Notes: generated by a model from the sequence alone, not told the origin. Positions 36,067 to 45,801 are shown, numbered from the stretch's first letter. The stretch is DNA of 64,000 nucleotides from Actinomyces procaprae (GCF_004798665.1 NZ_CP039292.1:1-64000), one strand, 5' to 3'. Program-made: numbers and translations.

Positions 36067-38451
36067 TCAGCGGTCCTGGGCGTCCGCGTCGTCCGCCTTG
36101 GCGGAGCGGCCCGGAATCAGTGCCGGATCACCCACGAGCGCATATTCCTTGACGAGCTTCTTCTCCAGCGGACTGGCAAACAGGTGCTCGGGGGCGTAGA
36201 AGTTCGACTCCTGATACGGGTCCTCGGACGTCGTCGTGTCCCCGGCGCGCACTGCCCGCACCATGGTGATGACCGCGCACAGCATGACGAAGGCGACGAG
36301 CACAAGGAACACCACTGACAGCGTCCCCTGGATCATGGTGTTGCGGACGATGGCCCTCTGGACGCCGATCGCCTCCGCGTCGGTGAGCGTCGGCAGCAGT
36401 GCGCGGGCGTCCCGCCACTGCTGGAAGTAGCCCACCCGCGAGTCGGTGGAGAAGATCTTCTGCCACGACGCCGTGAAAGTCACCGCCGTATCGAAGACCA
36501 GCGGGATCGCAGGTATCCACGCGTACTTCAGCCGCCCTTTGCGCACCGTCATCACCAGACACAGCAGCAGGGCGATGGCCGCGATGAGCTGATTGGCGAT
36601 GCCGAACAGCGGGTAAAGCGTCTGAATGCCGCCGCGCGGGTCGGTCACGCCCATTAGCAGCAGCGAACCCCAGGCCGCCACGACGACGCCGGTGGTCGCC
36701 CACGCCCCCACATGCCAGGACGGGTCGCGGAACTTCGGCCAGATGTTGCCCAGGGCGTCACCCAGCTGGAAGCGCGCCACGCGCGTGACGGCGTCGACGG
36801 CGGAGAGGATGAACAGTGCCTCGAACATGATGGCGAAGTGGTACCAGAAGCCCATCATCGTCCGGCCGCCGCCGATCTGGTGGAGGATGTGCGACATGCC
36901 CACGCTCAGCGTGGGGGCGCCGCCGGTGCGGGAGATGATGCTCGGCTCGCCGACGTCGGAGGCCACCTGCTCCAGCGCCTCGGCCCCCGTGTACGTCTTC
37001 GGATTTCCGTCCTCGTCCCAGGAGTCCCACACCGGTGTCAGGGACTCCCCGTGGGCGTCGGTGACGTCGAGGTTGGCGACGGCCGCCGCCGCCACCTCTT
37101 CGCGGTTGGAGGCGGTGGCGACGACGTCGTCGCCGGCGAGTGCGTTCATGGTGGCGGCGGAGGTGTTCATGGAGAAGTAGATGCCCGGGCTCAGCGAGAC
37201 CGCGGCCGCCAGGGCCATGATCGCCACGAAGGACTCCATGAGCATGCCCGCGTAGCCGATCATGCGGACCTGGCTCTCCTTCTGAATCATCTTCGGGCTG
37301 GTGCCGGAGGACACGGTGGCGTGCATGCCGGACAGGGCGCCGCAGGCGATGGTGATGAACAGGAAGGGGAAGAGCTGCCCGGCGAACACGGGTCCGTCGG
37401 TGTTCAGGGCGAACTCGGAGACGGCGGCCATCTCCACCACGGGCCGCACGATGATGATGCCGGCGGCCAGCACCACGATGGTGCCTACCTTCATGAAGGT
37501 GGACAGGTAGTCGCGGGGGGTGAGCAGCACCCACACGGGCAGTACCGCGGCGAGGAATCCGTAGACGATCATGCACCACACCAGGGTGGTGGGCGACAGG
37601 TGCAGGTACTGGCCGAAGGAGGACTCCGCCACCCAGCGCCCGGAGATGATGACGGCGATGAGGATGGCGAAGCCGACGAGCGAGACCTGGGTGATGCGGC
37701 CGGGCTGGACGAAGCGCAGCCACAGCCCCATGCAGATGGCGATCGGGATGGTGCAGCCGACGGAGAACACGCCCCAGGGGGACTCGGCGAGCGCGTTGAC
37801 GCACACCATGGCCAGCACCGCCAGCACGATCATCAGCATGACCAGGACGACGACGGTGGCCACGGTGCCGCCGACCCGACCGATCTCGTCGGTCGCCATC
37901 TGCCCCAGGGAGCGGCCGCCGCGGCGCATGGAGAAGAACAGCACCAGCATGTCCTGAACCGCCCCGGCGACGACGACGCCGAGGATGATCCACAGCGTGC
38001 CCGGCAGGTAGCCCATCTGGGCGGCCAGGACCGGGCCCACCAGCGGGCCCGCGCCGGCGATCGCCGCGAAGTGGTGGCCGTAGAGGACCACCCGGTGGGT
38101 CGGGTCGAAGTCTCGGCCGTTGTTGATGCGCTCAGCCGGGGTGGCGTTGGTGTCGTCGGGCCGCATGATGGTGCGCTGGATGTACAGGGCGTAGAAGCGG
38201 TAGCCGATGGCGTAGGTACAGACCGCGGTGACCACGAACCAGATGGTGTTGACGCTCTCGCCGCGCGCGACGGCGAGCATCCACCAGCCCAGCACGCCCA
38301 GGGCCGTGATGGCGACCCACAGGGCGATCTTCCCCGGGGTCCACTTGGTATGCGGCTTTATGCCTACGGGCACGCCCTGACGGTTGCGGATGATCAGGCG
38401 CTCTTCCTCGGGGGTGTATTCGGGTGCGGCAGAGGCAGTGGTGGTATCCAT
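36067..38451 (-). CDS. cstA: Carbon starvation protein CstA family transporter
   Basis: Large membrane transporter of the CstA/BtsT family; E. coli members import pyruvate under starvation and have been linked to peptide use. The 794-residue protein has about 16-18 membrane helices with family motifs DFDPTHRVVLYGHHFAAIAGAGPLVGPVLAAQ, MRRGGRSLG, FSVGCTIPIAICMGL, SGMHATVSSGTSPKM and GVTDPRGGIQTLYPLFGIANQLIAA. It is longer than E. coli CstA (701) owing to an extracytoplasmic insertion around 430-520. Start ATG 38451. An operon with ybdD. Confidence 0.94.
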   Translation of the reverse strand: MDTTTASAAPEYTPEEERLIIRNRQGVPVGIKPHTKWTPGKIALWVAITALGVLGWWMLAVARGESVNTIWFVVTAVCTYAIGYRFYALYIQRTIMRPDDTNATPAERINNGRDFDPTHRVVLYGHHFAAIAGAGPLVGPVLAAQMGYLPGTLWIILGVVVAGAVQDMLVLFFSMRRGGRSLGQMATDEIGRVGGTVATVVVLVMLMIVLAVLAMVCVNALAESPWGVFSVGCTIPIAICMGLWLRFVQPGRITQVSLVGFAILIAVIISGRWVAESSFGQYLHLSPTTLVWCMIVYGFLAAVLPVWVLLTPRDYLSTFMKVGTIVVLAAGIIIVRPVVEMAAVSEFALNTDGPVFAGQLFPFLFITIACGALSGMHATVSSGTSPKMIQKESQVRMIGYAGMLMESFVAIMALAAAVSLSPGIYFSMNTSAATMNALAGDDVVATASNREEVAAAAVANLDVTDAHGESLTPVWDSWDEDGNPKTYTGAEALEQVASDVGEPSIISRTGGAPTLSVGMSHILHQIGGGRTMMGFWYHFAIMFEALFILSAVDAVTRVARFQLGDALGNIWPKFRDPSWHVGAWATTGVVVAAWGSLLLMGVTDPRGGIQTLYPLFGIANQLIAAIALLLCLVMTVRKGRLKYAWIPAIPLVFDTAVTFTASWQKIFSTDSRVGYFQQWRDARALLPTLTDAEAIGVQRAIVRNTMIQGTLSVVFLVLVAFVMLCAVITMVRAVRAGDTTTSEDPYQESNFYAPEHLFASPLEKKLVKEYALVGDPALIPGRSAKADDADAQDR

Positions 38452-38605
38452 GCGGTTTTCTCATCGTTGAGCAGGGACGGGTGCAAGGCGGACCAGGGAG
38501 GGCCCGTACCCGGGCAGCCTAGTTCCCGCACGGGTTCGCGGACAATACCGCAGCCACCATCGGCTCGACGGGACTACCCGGGCCCTCTCCCGCTAGCCTG
38601 GAGGT

Positions 38606-40192
38606 GTGCCAGAACTATTCGCCTCCGTCGTCGACGTGCTCGCCTCCGCACCGATCCTGACCGTCTTCCTGGTGATCGGGGTGGGCACCGCCGTCGGGCA
38701 GATCCCCTTCGGGCCGATCCGCTTCGGGGCGGCCGGGGCACTGTTCGTCGGCCTCGCCGTCGGGGCGCTGGACGGGCGCCTGGGGGAGAACCTCACCCTG
38801 CTGCGCAGCCTGGGGCTGGGCCTGTTCTGCTACACCGTCGGCATCGGGGCCGGCAGTACCTTCTTCCGCAACCTGCGCCGCCAGCTGCCGCTCATGGCCC
38901 TGTGCGTAGTGGCGCTCGTGCTCGCCGGCGGCGCCGGGGCGGTGTATGCCCACCTGACCGGCATCAGCCCGGCCATGGACTCCGGCGCCTACGCGGGCGC
39001 CCTGACCAGCCCCGTCCTGGACTCCGCGATCGAGGCGGCCGGCACCCAGGAGCCCGCCGTCGGCTACGCGCTGGCCTACCCGGTCGGCGTCGCCGTCGCC
39101 ATCCTCATCGTCGCCCTGATTATTGGACGCGACTGGCCGGGGCGGCGCGATCCCCGCCCGGCCTCGGCCGACGGGTTGAGCGCCACCAGCGTGTACCTGC
39201 TGCGCCGCGTCGCCCTGAGCGAGCTGGAGGCCTTCCAGCGCAACCGCATCCGCGTCTCCTACCTGGAGCGCGACGGCGCCACCCGCGTCGTCTCCCCCGA
39301 CGAGGAGCTGCTGCCGGGGGACAAGGTCGTCATCGTGGGTGCACCGGCCGCCCTGGAGGACGCCATCCACGAGCTCGGCACCGGCTACGACCGCTGCCTG
39401 GCAAAGGACCGCACCGTCGTCGACTACCGGCGGCTGACCGTCTCCTCCACCCGCGTTGCCGGGCACACCATCGGAGAGCTCGACATGCACGGCCGCTTCC
39501 AGGGCGTGATCACCCGGGTGCGGCGCGGCGACCTCGACCTGCTCGCCAACGACGACCTGGTGCTTGAACTGGGCGACCGGGTGCTGGCCGTGGTCCCCTC
39601 CGGTGACCTGGAGCGGGCCGCCGACTACTTCGGTGACTCGGAGAAGTCCATCGCGCAGATCGACGCCTTCTCCGTTGGGGTCGGTATGGCGCTGGGAGTA
39701 CTCGCTGGGCTGGCCGCCATCCCACTGCCCGGTGGCATCACCCTGCGGCTGGGTGTGGCCGCGGGGCCGCTCGTGGTCGGCATGGTGCTGGGCCGCCTGG
39801 GGCGCACCGGCCCCTTCATCTGGCAGCTGCCGCACGCCGCGAACGCCACCATCCGGCAGCTGGGGCTGCTGTTCTTCCTGGCCGCCATCGGGCTGGCCTC
39901 CGGCCAGGACTTCGCCGCCTCCGCCTTCTCCATGACGGGCCTGGCGGTGGGTGGACTGGCCGCGCTCATCGTGGTGGTGAGTGCAGTGGTGCTGCTGGCG
40001 GGCGCCCGGAGGGTGGGGCTGAGCGCGCCGCGCGCCGCCGGGGCCCTGGCGGGGCTGGTGGGCCAGCCCGCCATCCTCGCCTTCGCCCTGTCCAAGCGCG
40101 ACGACGAGCGGGTGGAGGCCGGCTACGCCACGCTGTTCGCCCTGGCGATCGTGGTCAAGATCGTCATGGTGCAGGTGCTGGTGGCTATTTGA
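38606..40192 (+). CDS. AspT/YidE-type transporter with TrkA-C domains
   Basis: A 528-residue membrane protein of the aspartate:alanine exchanger (AAE) family. Two hydrophobic halves (about 1-175 and 350-528) flank a cytoplasmic middle holding two TrkA-C-like (RCK_C) domains (about 190-260 and 265-345). The opening ILTVFLVIGVGTAVGQIPFGPIRFGAAGALFVGL and the LGLFCYTVGIGAG motif are typical. The substrate is not known; dicarboxylate or amino-acid exchange is plausible. Start GTG 38606 after a GGAG site; divergent from cstA. Confidence 0.88.
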   Translation: MPELFASVVDVLASAPILTVFLVIGVGTAVGQIPFGPIRFGAAGALFVGLAVGALDGRLGENLTLLRSLGLGLFCYTVGIGAGSTFFRNLRRQLPLMALCVVALVLAGGAGAVYAHLTGISPAMDSGAYAGALTSPVLDSAIEAAGTQEPAVGYALAYPVGVAVAILIVALIIGRDWPGRRDPRPASADGLSATSVYLLRRVALSELEAFQRNRIRVSYLERDGATRVVSPDEELLPGDKVVIVGAPAALEDAIHELGTGYDRCLAKDRTVVDYRRLTVSSTRVAGHTIGELDMHGRFQGVITRVRRGDLDLLANDDLVLELGDRVLAVVPSGDLERAADYFGDSEKSIAQIDAFSVGVGMALGVLAGLAAIPLPGGITLRLGVAAGPLVVGMVLGRLGRTGPFIWQLPHAANATIRQLGLLFFLAAIGLASGQDFAASAFSMTGLAVGGLAALIVVVSAVVLLAGARRVGLSAPRAAGALAGLVGQPAILAFALSKRDDERVEAGYATLFALAIVVKIVMVQVLVAI

Positions 40193-40234
40193 GTCGGGAG
40201 TTCGTGGCCCACCGACTTCAACACTCTGCGGGTC

Positions 40235-41092
40235 TCATACCGCCAGATCCTTCAACCATTCTTCGACCGAGCGCGGCTGGAGCCCCAGGAGCGCCTGAGC
40301 ACTATTGCCTTCGGAGATGGTGTTGCCATCCTGCGCGTTGAGAGCCCGGTAAAGGTCGACTACCGGTGCCGCCGCCGGTCCGAACAACGGTGTGATGAGA
40401 TCGCCGAAGGCCTCGGGCGTGATGGCTTCGAAGCGCACATCGCGATCCAGGTGAGAGCTGAAGGCTGCGGCCAGATCCGTTCCCGTAAGACCGGGCCTGT
40501 GACCAACGGCGACCGTGCCGGTGACTGAGGTATCCAGCAGCAGGCGGGTGACGGCATCCGCCACGTCCAGGTGGGAGCTCCAAGCGACCGGGTATGAGGC
40601 GGGAAGCGGGTAGCGCAGGACACCCTCCTGACTAACGGGGCCCAGTACAACCGGCAGGAGTAGGTTCTCAAGATAGAGGCGGGGGGCGACGACAGCCACC
40701 GAGACCCCGGAGTCGATGTCTCCGTTGATGAGCTTCATGATGGGGCTGTCGGGGGCCGCCTGCAGAGGTGATCCCGGCTGGTCGACGATCTGGCCGCTGG
40801 TGGAAATCACGACACGGTCGGGGCGGGCTCGGTTCACTGCGTCAACAACGGCCCGGGCCTGGGCGGCCCCATCAGTTGCCCCCATGGGAAGATGGACGAA
40901 GACCCCTTCGGCGCCGTCATAAGCGGCTGCGAGGGAGTCGGCTGAGAGCAGGTCGACTTCTTTGGAGGCGGCGCCCGCGGGCACTGCCGCCGTGTGGCGG
41001 ACCGCGGCCACGGGGGCGTGTCCGGAGGCGGCGAGGGCAGACAGGACCGGGGCGCCTTGGGCGCCAGTGGCGCCGTGAATGATGTAAGCCAT
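40235..41092 (-). CDS. NmrA-like NAD(P)-binding protein
   Basis: A 285-residue atypical short-chain dehydrogenase with Rossmann motif GATGAQG at residues 8-14 and the NmrA/HSCARG pattern (VFVHLPMGATDGAAQARAVVDAV; RVVISTSGQ). The active-site tyrosine of classical SDRs is not in its usual place, which suits redox-sensing or quinone-reductase (QorB-like) members. Divergent from a HxlR regulator that probably controls it. Confidence 0.85.
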   Translation of the reverse strand: MAYIIHGATGAQGAPVLSALAASGHAPVAAVRHTAAVPAGAASKEVDLLSADSLAAAYDGAEGVFVHLPMGATDGAAQARAVVDAVNRARPDRVVISTSGQIVDQPGSPLQAAPDSPIMKLINGDIDSGVSVAVVAPRLYLENLLLPVVLGPVSQEGVLRYPLPASYPVAWSSHLDVADAVTRLLLDTSVTGTVAVGHRPGLTGTDLAAAFSSHLDRDVRFEAITPEAFGDLITPLFGPAAAPVVDLYRALNAQDGNTISEGNSAQALLGLQPRSVEEWLKDLAV

Positions 41093-41156
41093 GACCCCAT
41101 TAGGGCATTCGATGCACTAGTTACGTCAATTGCACTATTGGCGAGAGGTGGAGGAC
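41093..41156. promoter_or_regulatory. NmrA-HxlR divergent control region
   Basis: Two TGCACTA direct repeats (41113-41119 and 41131-41137), 18 bp apart, lie between the genes; TGCACTA spacing near one to two helical turns would suit a dimeric HxlR operator. This is inference. Confidence 0.4.
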
Positions 41157-41504
41157 GTGAGTGAAGTCAAGGTTCCCGAGTGCGGGGTGGAGAGGTTCCT
41201 ACTCCTGTTCGACGGACCGTGGGCGACGCTGATTGTGCGTGAGCTAATGCACGGGCCGCACCGTTTCGGAGAATTGCGTGCGGGGTTGCCGGGGATCAGC
41301 GCGCACACCCTGACCAGTCGACTGCGCATGTTCGAGTCCCGTGGGATCGTGACCCGCAACGTTTATCCCGAGGTTCCACCTCGCGTGGTATACGAGCTCA
41401 CAGACTTGGGCAAGAGCGTGCGGCCGGTACTCGACGCGATGAACCAGTGGGGTCTCGACTGCCCGGCATCGGCCTTCACCTCGCGGCACGACTCCATGCA
41501 GTGA
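41157..41504 (+). CDS. HxlR family transcriptional regulator
   Basis: A 115-residue winged-helix regulator: LLFDGPWATLIVRELMHGPHRFGELRAGLPGISAHTLTSRLRMFESRGIVTRNVYPEVPPRVVYELTDLGKSV is the full HxlR domain. HxlR proteins sense aldehydes or quinones, often via an N-terminal cysteine; here Cys8 is in VPECGVERF, as in the QorR/YodB type. The start is GTG 41157 with GAGAGGTGGAGG upstream. Its 3' end overlaps the convergent nucleosidase by 29 bp. Confidence 0.92.
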   Translation: MSEVKVPECGVERFLLLFDGPWATLIVRELMHGPHRFGELRAGLPGISAHTLTSRLRMFESRGIVTRNVYPEVPPRVVYELTDLGKSVRPVLDAMNQWGLDCPASAFTSRHDSMQ

Positions 41505-42279
41505 CGGCTTGACCATCCGCGAGCGCCGCGAGCACCACCGCTGCGGAGCGGGCCGCGGCCTCGTCGGCACCGATGTGGAAGTCCTGACCCGCCTCCGGGC
41601 CGCACAGGTCGGATACGCCGCGGACGGAGGCGAAGGGGAGGGCGGTGGCGTGGGCGACCTGCGCCAGGGCGGTCGACTCCATGTCCGTGCTCACCGCCCG
41701 TGGGAAGCGGTCGCGGGCGTCGCCCACATTCGCGGCGGTGACGAAGGAGCCGCCGGCCAGCATCTGGCCTACGTGGATGCGGGCCGCACCCGCACTGGGT
41801 GTAGCGGCATGAAGGGCGCCGTGCGCGGCGCCGGCGCGGGAGACCAGGTCGGGGTCGGCGGTGAAGGTGGCGGGCTGCCCCGGGGTCTGGCCCGGGGCGT
41901 AGCCGAAGGCGGTGGCGTCCACATCCGTGTAGGCCAGGTCGGTGGACACGCAGACGTCCCCTACCTCGACGTCCCGGCCCAGGCCCCCGGTGGTGCCCGC
42001 GGAGACAATGACCTCCGGGGTCACCTGCGTGAGCGCCGTCGTGAGTGCGCTCGCGGAGGCCACCAGCCCGATGCCCGAGCGCACCAGCAGCAGCTCACGG
42101 CCCCCGCCCAGGTCAAGCGCCCAGGCCTCGCCGCCACCGGGCAGTTCCGGGGAGAGCACGCCCTCGCACCGCGGCAGGCGATCCAGGAAGGGCTGGGCCT
42201 CCTCCGGCATTGCAACCACGACCACGGCGGCCACTCGGCGGCGGTTCGACTGCGGCACATGACTCGGAATCACGCTCAT
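41476..42279 (-). CDS. mtnN: 5'-Methylthioadenosine/S-adenosylhomocysteine nucleosidase
   Basis: Hydrolyses MTA and SAH, producing S-ribosylhomocysteine, the LuxS substrate. The 267-residue protein has VVVVAMPEEAQPFLDRL with the N-terminal catalytic Glu, the SAGTTGGLG loop, the ribose/base-binding TDMESTALAQVAH and RGVSDLCG with the catalytic Asp. An N-terminal extension of about 16 residues is poorly conserved and the start could be internal. luxS lies 2.7 kb away, giving both steps of SAH detoxification in one neighbourhood. The 3' end overlaps hxlR. Confidence 0.9.
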   Translation of the reverse strand: MSVIPSHVPQSNRRRVAAVVVVAMPEEAQPFLDRLPRCEGVLSPELPGGGEAWALDLGGGRELLLVRSGIGLVASASALTTALTQVTPEVIVSAGTTGGLGRDVEVGDVCVSTDLAYTDVDATAFGYAPGQTPGQPATFTADPDLVSRAGAAHGALHAATPSAGAARIHVGQMLAGGSFVTAANVGDARDRFPRAVSTDMESTALAQVAHATALPFASVRGVSDLCGPEAGQDFHIGADEAAARSAAVVLAALADGQAVTAWSRAAR

Positions 42280-42306
42280 ACTCCGAGCTTAGGCCTCCAG
42301 ATCGGG

Positions 42307-43151
42307 TCAGTAACCCAGGCGCTGCGCCATGGGGCGAACCAACTCGACGGTCTGATGCGTGAGCACCTGGCGCGAGGTCAGCCGTAGCGGCGTGTAGCCG
42401 TGCGCGATGAGCCATTGGTCGCGATGGCGGTCGTGCTCCCAGTCGGCCCGCCGGCTGTGGAACTCGTGCCCATCGGTCTCAATGTCCAGCCGCCCAGCAG
42501 CAGGTCCAATTCCCCGATTGACACCTCTACGCCCACTTCGGGGGTCGCGCCCGCCTCCTCAAGCTCATAGCGTGCGATGGTCTCCAGCAGCGATCGCGCC
42601 TTGGGGTTGGCCCGGTCCAGCAGCTTGCGCAACGCGCCATTGCGGTTGCCCCGCAACCTGGCACGAAGCTGCTCCTTGGTGAGGAGCCCGCCGCGCAGCG
42701 CCGCATCCAGGGCGATGAGTACGTCCAACGGCTCCGCGCACCGCATGAAGGCGATCAGCATGGTCTCCGTATTGGCGTAGGGCGAGCCGAGCGGGTCCAC
42801 ATGCAGATCTGCCACCCAGTGGCAGACGGTGCGCAGCGGTGCCGTTCTTGGTGTCCTGGGAACCAGCACATGCACGTGGGGACCGGGCTCGTCCTGAACG
42901 GGGAGCCCGCAGGCAACCACGGCATGGGCGCAGCCGATGACCCCGCCCACCTGCCGCGCGACAATGACCTCCCGCTTCGTTCCGGGCAGCGCAATCACCC
43001 GGCCCGGGTACTCCTTGACCACGCCCTCCTGCACCATGCGGGCGATAGTCCTGCGGTCGGAACGATCGGCGGCGAGGTAGCGCGCCCTGGCGGCACCATG
43101 TGCTCCCGTCAGTCTTCGTAGGACCGTGTCCCGCCTGTCCGCATACCTCAC
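42307..43151 (-). pseudogene. AbiEi-like/DUF559 endonuclease-fold protein with one frameshift
   Basis: The frame starting at ATG 43151 encodes an N-terminal winged-helix segment (DRRTIARMVQEGVVKEYPGRVIAL) and a middle region, and then runs into SIGELDLLLGG. One base appears lost near 42490; the neighbouring frame continues LDIETDGHEFHSRRADWEHDR, DQWLIAHGYTPLRLTSRQVL and stops at 42307. That tail is the DUF559 (Vsr-like PD-(D/E)xK) domain common in actinobacteria, with ELD and EFH. Intact length would be about 281 residues. Function of the family is unproven. A sequencing error is possible. Confidence 0.75.
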
Positions 43152-43352
43152 GGCAAGAGCATCGGTCGGTCCGTCATCGTCGGCAACGCCAATCCGGCAC
43201 CCTGTGGATAGCCACCGATGGAGAATGGGTTATCCGCAGGACAGGGTGGGTCGGGCAGCGGTGTTGACTCGGTAGATACGTCGCCTCCGTGGCGGAAGAC
43301 GCCTGCTGAGCGTTTGCCCGGGGCTCGGTCGCGCCAGCCGAGAAGAAATAGT

Positions 43353-43379
43353 GGCTCTTCGTGTCTGAGGGTGTGGTGG
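43353..43379. repeat. Solo ISL3-type left end
   Basis: GGCTCTTCGTGTCTGAGG followed by gtgtggtgg; no matching right end at short distance. Confidence 0.65.
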
Positions 43380-43454
43380 TGCGGGCCCTCGGGTGTTTGT
43401 GCTCGGGGCGGTGCCGCGGGTGTAGAGCGAGCGGGATCAAGGCCGGGGCAGATC

Positions 43455-43514
43455 GTTGGGTACGCCCCTTCGGCGTCTACTTCGCTCCTTCGGCCTCTGC
43501 TGAGCCAGTTTGAC
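43455..43514. repeat. Family IV array truncated by mini-transposon 4
   Basis: GTTGGGTACGCCCCTTCGG leads to CTACTTCGCTCC and CTGCTGAGCCAGTTTGAC and then stops at the mini-transposon end. Confidence 0.65.
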
Positions 43515-43979
43515 GGCTCTTCCGGTTTGAGGGTGTGTGGGGCTGGGGGCTTGTGTGTTGACGCGGCGGTTCGTACCTTCGCGTGAGGGTTCGTATGTTC
43601 TGGTCGGCGATTCGTACCGTCTTGCGACGGTTCGTACGGTAGGGGTACGTAGCGTCGCCGGAAGTGCCGAATCGTTGGTGCAAAGTGCCGAACCGTCAGG
43701 CGAAGTGCCGAACCGTCATCCGGGGCGCGCGGGCGAACACGCCAGGCCCGCACCCCGAGCGCTCACGCCTGCGCCCGGGGCCCGTCGAGTAGGGCACCAA
43801 GACCGCCGCCGTGCGTCGTCAATGGCGGCAGTCCCAGTCCAGCGCCCAGATGATCCCAGCGGCCTCGACGACTCAGCGCAAGCCAGCACCGCCCACCGAC
43901 AACGGCCTCGCGAACCCGGCAACGACCACCCGCACCGCAGCCCCGACCCCAACCACCACACCCACAAACGCGAAGCGCC
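43515..43979. mobile_element. ISL3-ended mini-transposon 4
   Basis: The left end GGCTCTTCCGGTTTGAGG and right end ACCCACAAACGCGAAGCGCC bound 465 bp. It is a near-identical sibling of mini-transposon 3, shorter because it has three instead of six AAGTGCCGAACC units. No target duplication was found. Confidence 0.8.
43565..43717. repeat. Head-to-head array, family II, in mini-transposon 4
   Basis: Four GGCGGTTCGTAC-type units face three AAGTGCCGAACC-type units across GGTAGGGGTACGTAGCG. Confidence 0.85.
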
Positions 43980-44198
43980 AGAAAAGTGTCCATCCGTCGC
44001 GGCTTTGACTGAGAACCCGGTTCCAGTTTCATCCAGAAACTGGCTCTGACCTGCGCAAATGCATGAGAAGCGGGCGGCTGAGAGACGGGGAGTAGCTCAA
44101 AGTCGCTATGGATGGACACCATTTGCCGCTGGAGCGCCCGGGTGTGGGCCTGGGCGGGAGGCAGCAGTGCAGGAGCACGCAGGCGAGTTCAGGAGCAC

Positions 44199-44663
44199 TC
44201 AGGCGAACACGTTCGCCCACTGGTCGCGCTGGGCCAGGAAGCCCCGCACCGCCTCCTGGGCCGCCTCCAAGGAGTGGTTGGCGCCCCAACCGCACTGCAC
44301 CTCGTTGGCTGCCGGAACCTCGGCGGCCTCGAGGATGTCTCGGAAGGTCGCCTCCAGCAGCGGCAGGAACTCCTCCGGCTCCAGGCCGAGAGTGAGCGCG
44401 TAGAAGCCGGTCTGGCAGCCCATGGGGCTCCAGTCGATCAGCCTGTCGGTGTGGTTGCGCATGAGCTCGGCGGTCAGATGCTCAATCGAGTGCACCGCCG
44501 GCATCTCCAAGTGCTCCCGGTTGGGCTGGCGCAAGCGCACGTCGTACTTGATCAGCTCGTCGCCGCCCGGTAGCCGCTTGCGGTCCGCTATGCGCACGAA
44601 GGGCGCCGCCACCTTGGTGTGGTCGAGGTTGAAGGACTCCACGTTCATACGGTGCTTGTCCAT
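44199..44663 (-). CDS. luxS: S-ribosylhomocysteine lyase LuxS
   Basis: Iron/zinc enzyme that splits S-ribosylhomocysteine into homocysteine and DPD, the precursor of autoinducer-2. The 154-residue protein is complete: metal ligands His58 and His62 in HSIEH and Cys124 in EVQCGWG, catalytic Glu61, and Cys83 in PMGCQTGFY. Start ATG 44663. Divergent from the hydrolase gene with a 38-bp gap, so promoters overlap. With the nearby nucleosidase it completes the SAH recycling/AI-2 route. Confidence 0.97.
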   Translation of the reverse strand: MDKHRMNVESFNLDHTKVAAPFVRIADRKRLPGGDELIKYDVRLRQPNREHLEMPAVHSIEHLTAELMRNHTDRLIDWSPMGCQTGFYALTLGLEPEEFLPLLEATFRDILEAAEVPAANEVQCGWGANHSLEAAQEAVRGFLAQRDQWANVFA

Positions 44664-44701
44664 GCCTTCACCCTAACCGCGTTCGGCGCGAGAATGGCGG
44701 T

Positions 44702-45604
44702 ATGAGCACACCTCTGGCCCGCATCGTCGCCGGTCCTGCCGACGCCCCGACCCTCGTCCTCCTCCACGGCATCACCGGCTCCGCAGTGTCGCAGGCGGAT
44801 GCCATCGATCACTGGGTCGAACGCGGCTACCGCGTCATCGCCGCCGATGCCCGCGGCCACGGCCTCTCCCCGCGCTGGACGCAGACCGAGCTGAACCGGG
44901 CGGGAGAGGTCCTGGTAGACGACGTGATCGGCCTACTTGAGGAACTCCGATCCGCCGCGTCATTCAGTTCCGGCCCGGGATTGAACCGCCCTGCCACTGC
45001 CGGGGCGGAGTCCGCTGCGTTCGCCGGTAACCAGGCCACCCCGGGCGGCGAGGGCAGCGGGCGCCGCCCAGTCGTCATCGGCCACTCCATGGGTGCCGCC
45101 ACCGCCATGGTCGCGGCCGTGCGCCGCCCGGAGCTGGTCGGAGGGGTCGTCCTGCTGGATCCGGCCCGCTATGGCACTCGCACGCAGCAGGAGCTGCGCG
45201 ACCGCGGCGCCGCCCGTAAGCGCGCCCGTGCGGCCGAGCTGGCCGACCTGCCCGGCGCCGTGGCGCGCTCCCTGGCCGACCCGGAAGTCCCCGACACGGA
45301 GGCGATCGTCGGCGTATGGGCCGGCCAGCGAGTCGATCCGGCCCTGTTGGACACCGGCGTGGTTGCGCCGCCGGTGCGGTGGGAACAGGCCATGGCGGAG
45401 TTGACGGTGCCCACGCTCCTGGTTACCGGCGACCGTCCCGGATCGGCGCGTGTGGGGCCGGCGGGTCTGGACATACTCGCCCGCATCGGCAACCCGCACG
45501 TAGAGACCGCGCTCGTCGCGGGGGCGGGCCATGACGTGCGGCGCACCCGCCCCGCGGGGTTCTGGGCGGCCGTGGACCCCTGGCTGGAACGCCACCTGCG
45601 CTGA
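44702..45604 (+). CDS. Alpha/beta hydrolase
   Basis: A 300-residue alpha/beta hydrolase with oxyanion motif LLHGITGS, the segment VIAADARGHGLSPRW, nucleophile elbow GHSMGAATA near residue 128 and a C-terminal histidine in GAGHDVRR. A low-complexity insertion (about 82-120) interrupts the fold before the nucleophile strand. Substrate unknown. Confidence 0.85.
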   Translation: MSTPLARIVAGPADAPTLVLLHGITGSAVSQADAIDHWVERGYRVIAADARGHGLSPRWTQTELNRAGEVLVDDVIGLLEELRSAASFSSGPGLNRPATAGAESAAFAGNQATPGGEGSGRRPVVIGHSMGAATAMVAAVRRPELVGGVVLLDPARYGTRTQQELRDRGAARKRARAAELADLPGAVARSLADPEVPDTEAIVGVWAGQRVDPALLDTGVVAPPVRWEQAMAELTVPTLLVTGDRPGSARVGPAGLDILARIGNPHVETALVAGAGHDVRRTRPAGFWAAVDPWLERHLR

Positions 45605-45801
45605 GTGCGGCCCCGGTCACCGGGCGCGGAAACAGGAGACAAGGGCGTGAGAGTCGGGTCGCCGTTCAGGTCCGGCAGAGCCAACACAACGGTGACCGTC
45701 CCGAGCCCTGGCGGCATTTGCGCCTCACATCACCTAGGATCTTCCTTACCCGGCAAAGATGTCGGCGACACCCCGGACACCGGGTGCCACTAGGAGGATC
45801 C

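Larger units (their letters stand above)
43152..44198. other. Intergenic region with mini-transposon 4 and arrays
   Basis: No gene is seen in 1,047 bp. A pair of inverted DnaA-box-like sites (TGTGGATAG 43203-43211, TTATCCGCA 43230-43238) lies at the left. A solo ISL3 left end (43353), a truncated family IV array (43455-43514) and mini-transposon 4 (43515-43979) fill most of it. Confidence 0.75.

Noticed and set aside
36712..39567. 951-codon plus-strand frame
   Set aside because: Antisense to cstA and then out of frame with the AspT-like gene; His/Gly/Asp-rich shadow.
43515..43979. Target-site duplication at mini-transposon 4
   Set aside because: The flanking octamers AGTTTGAC and AGAAAAGT do not match beyond chance.
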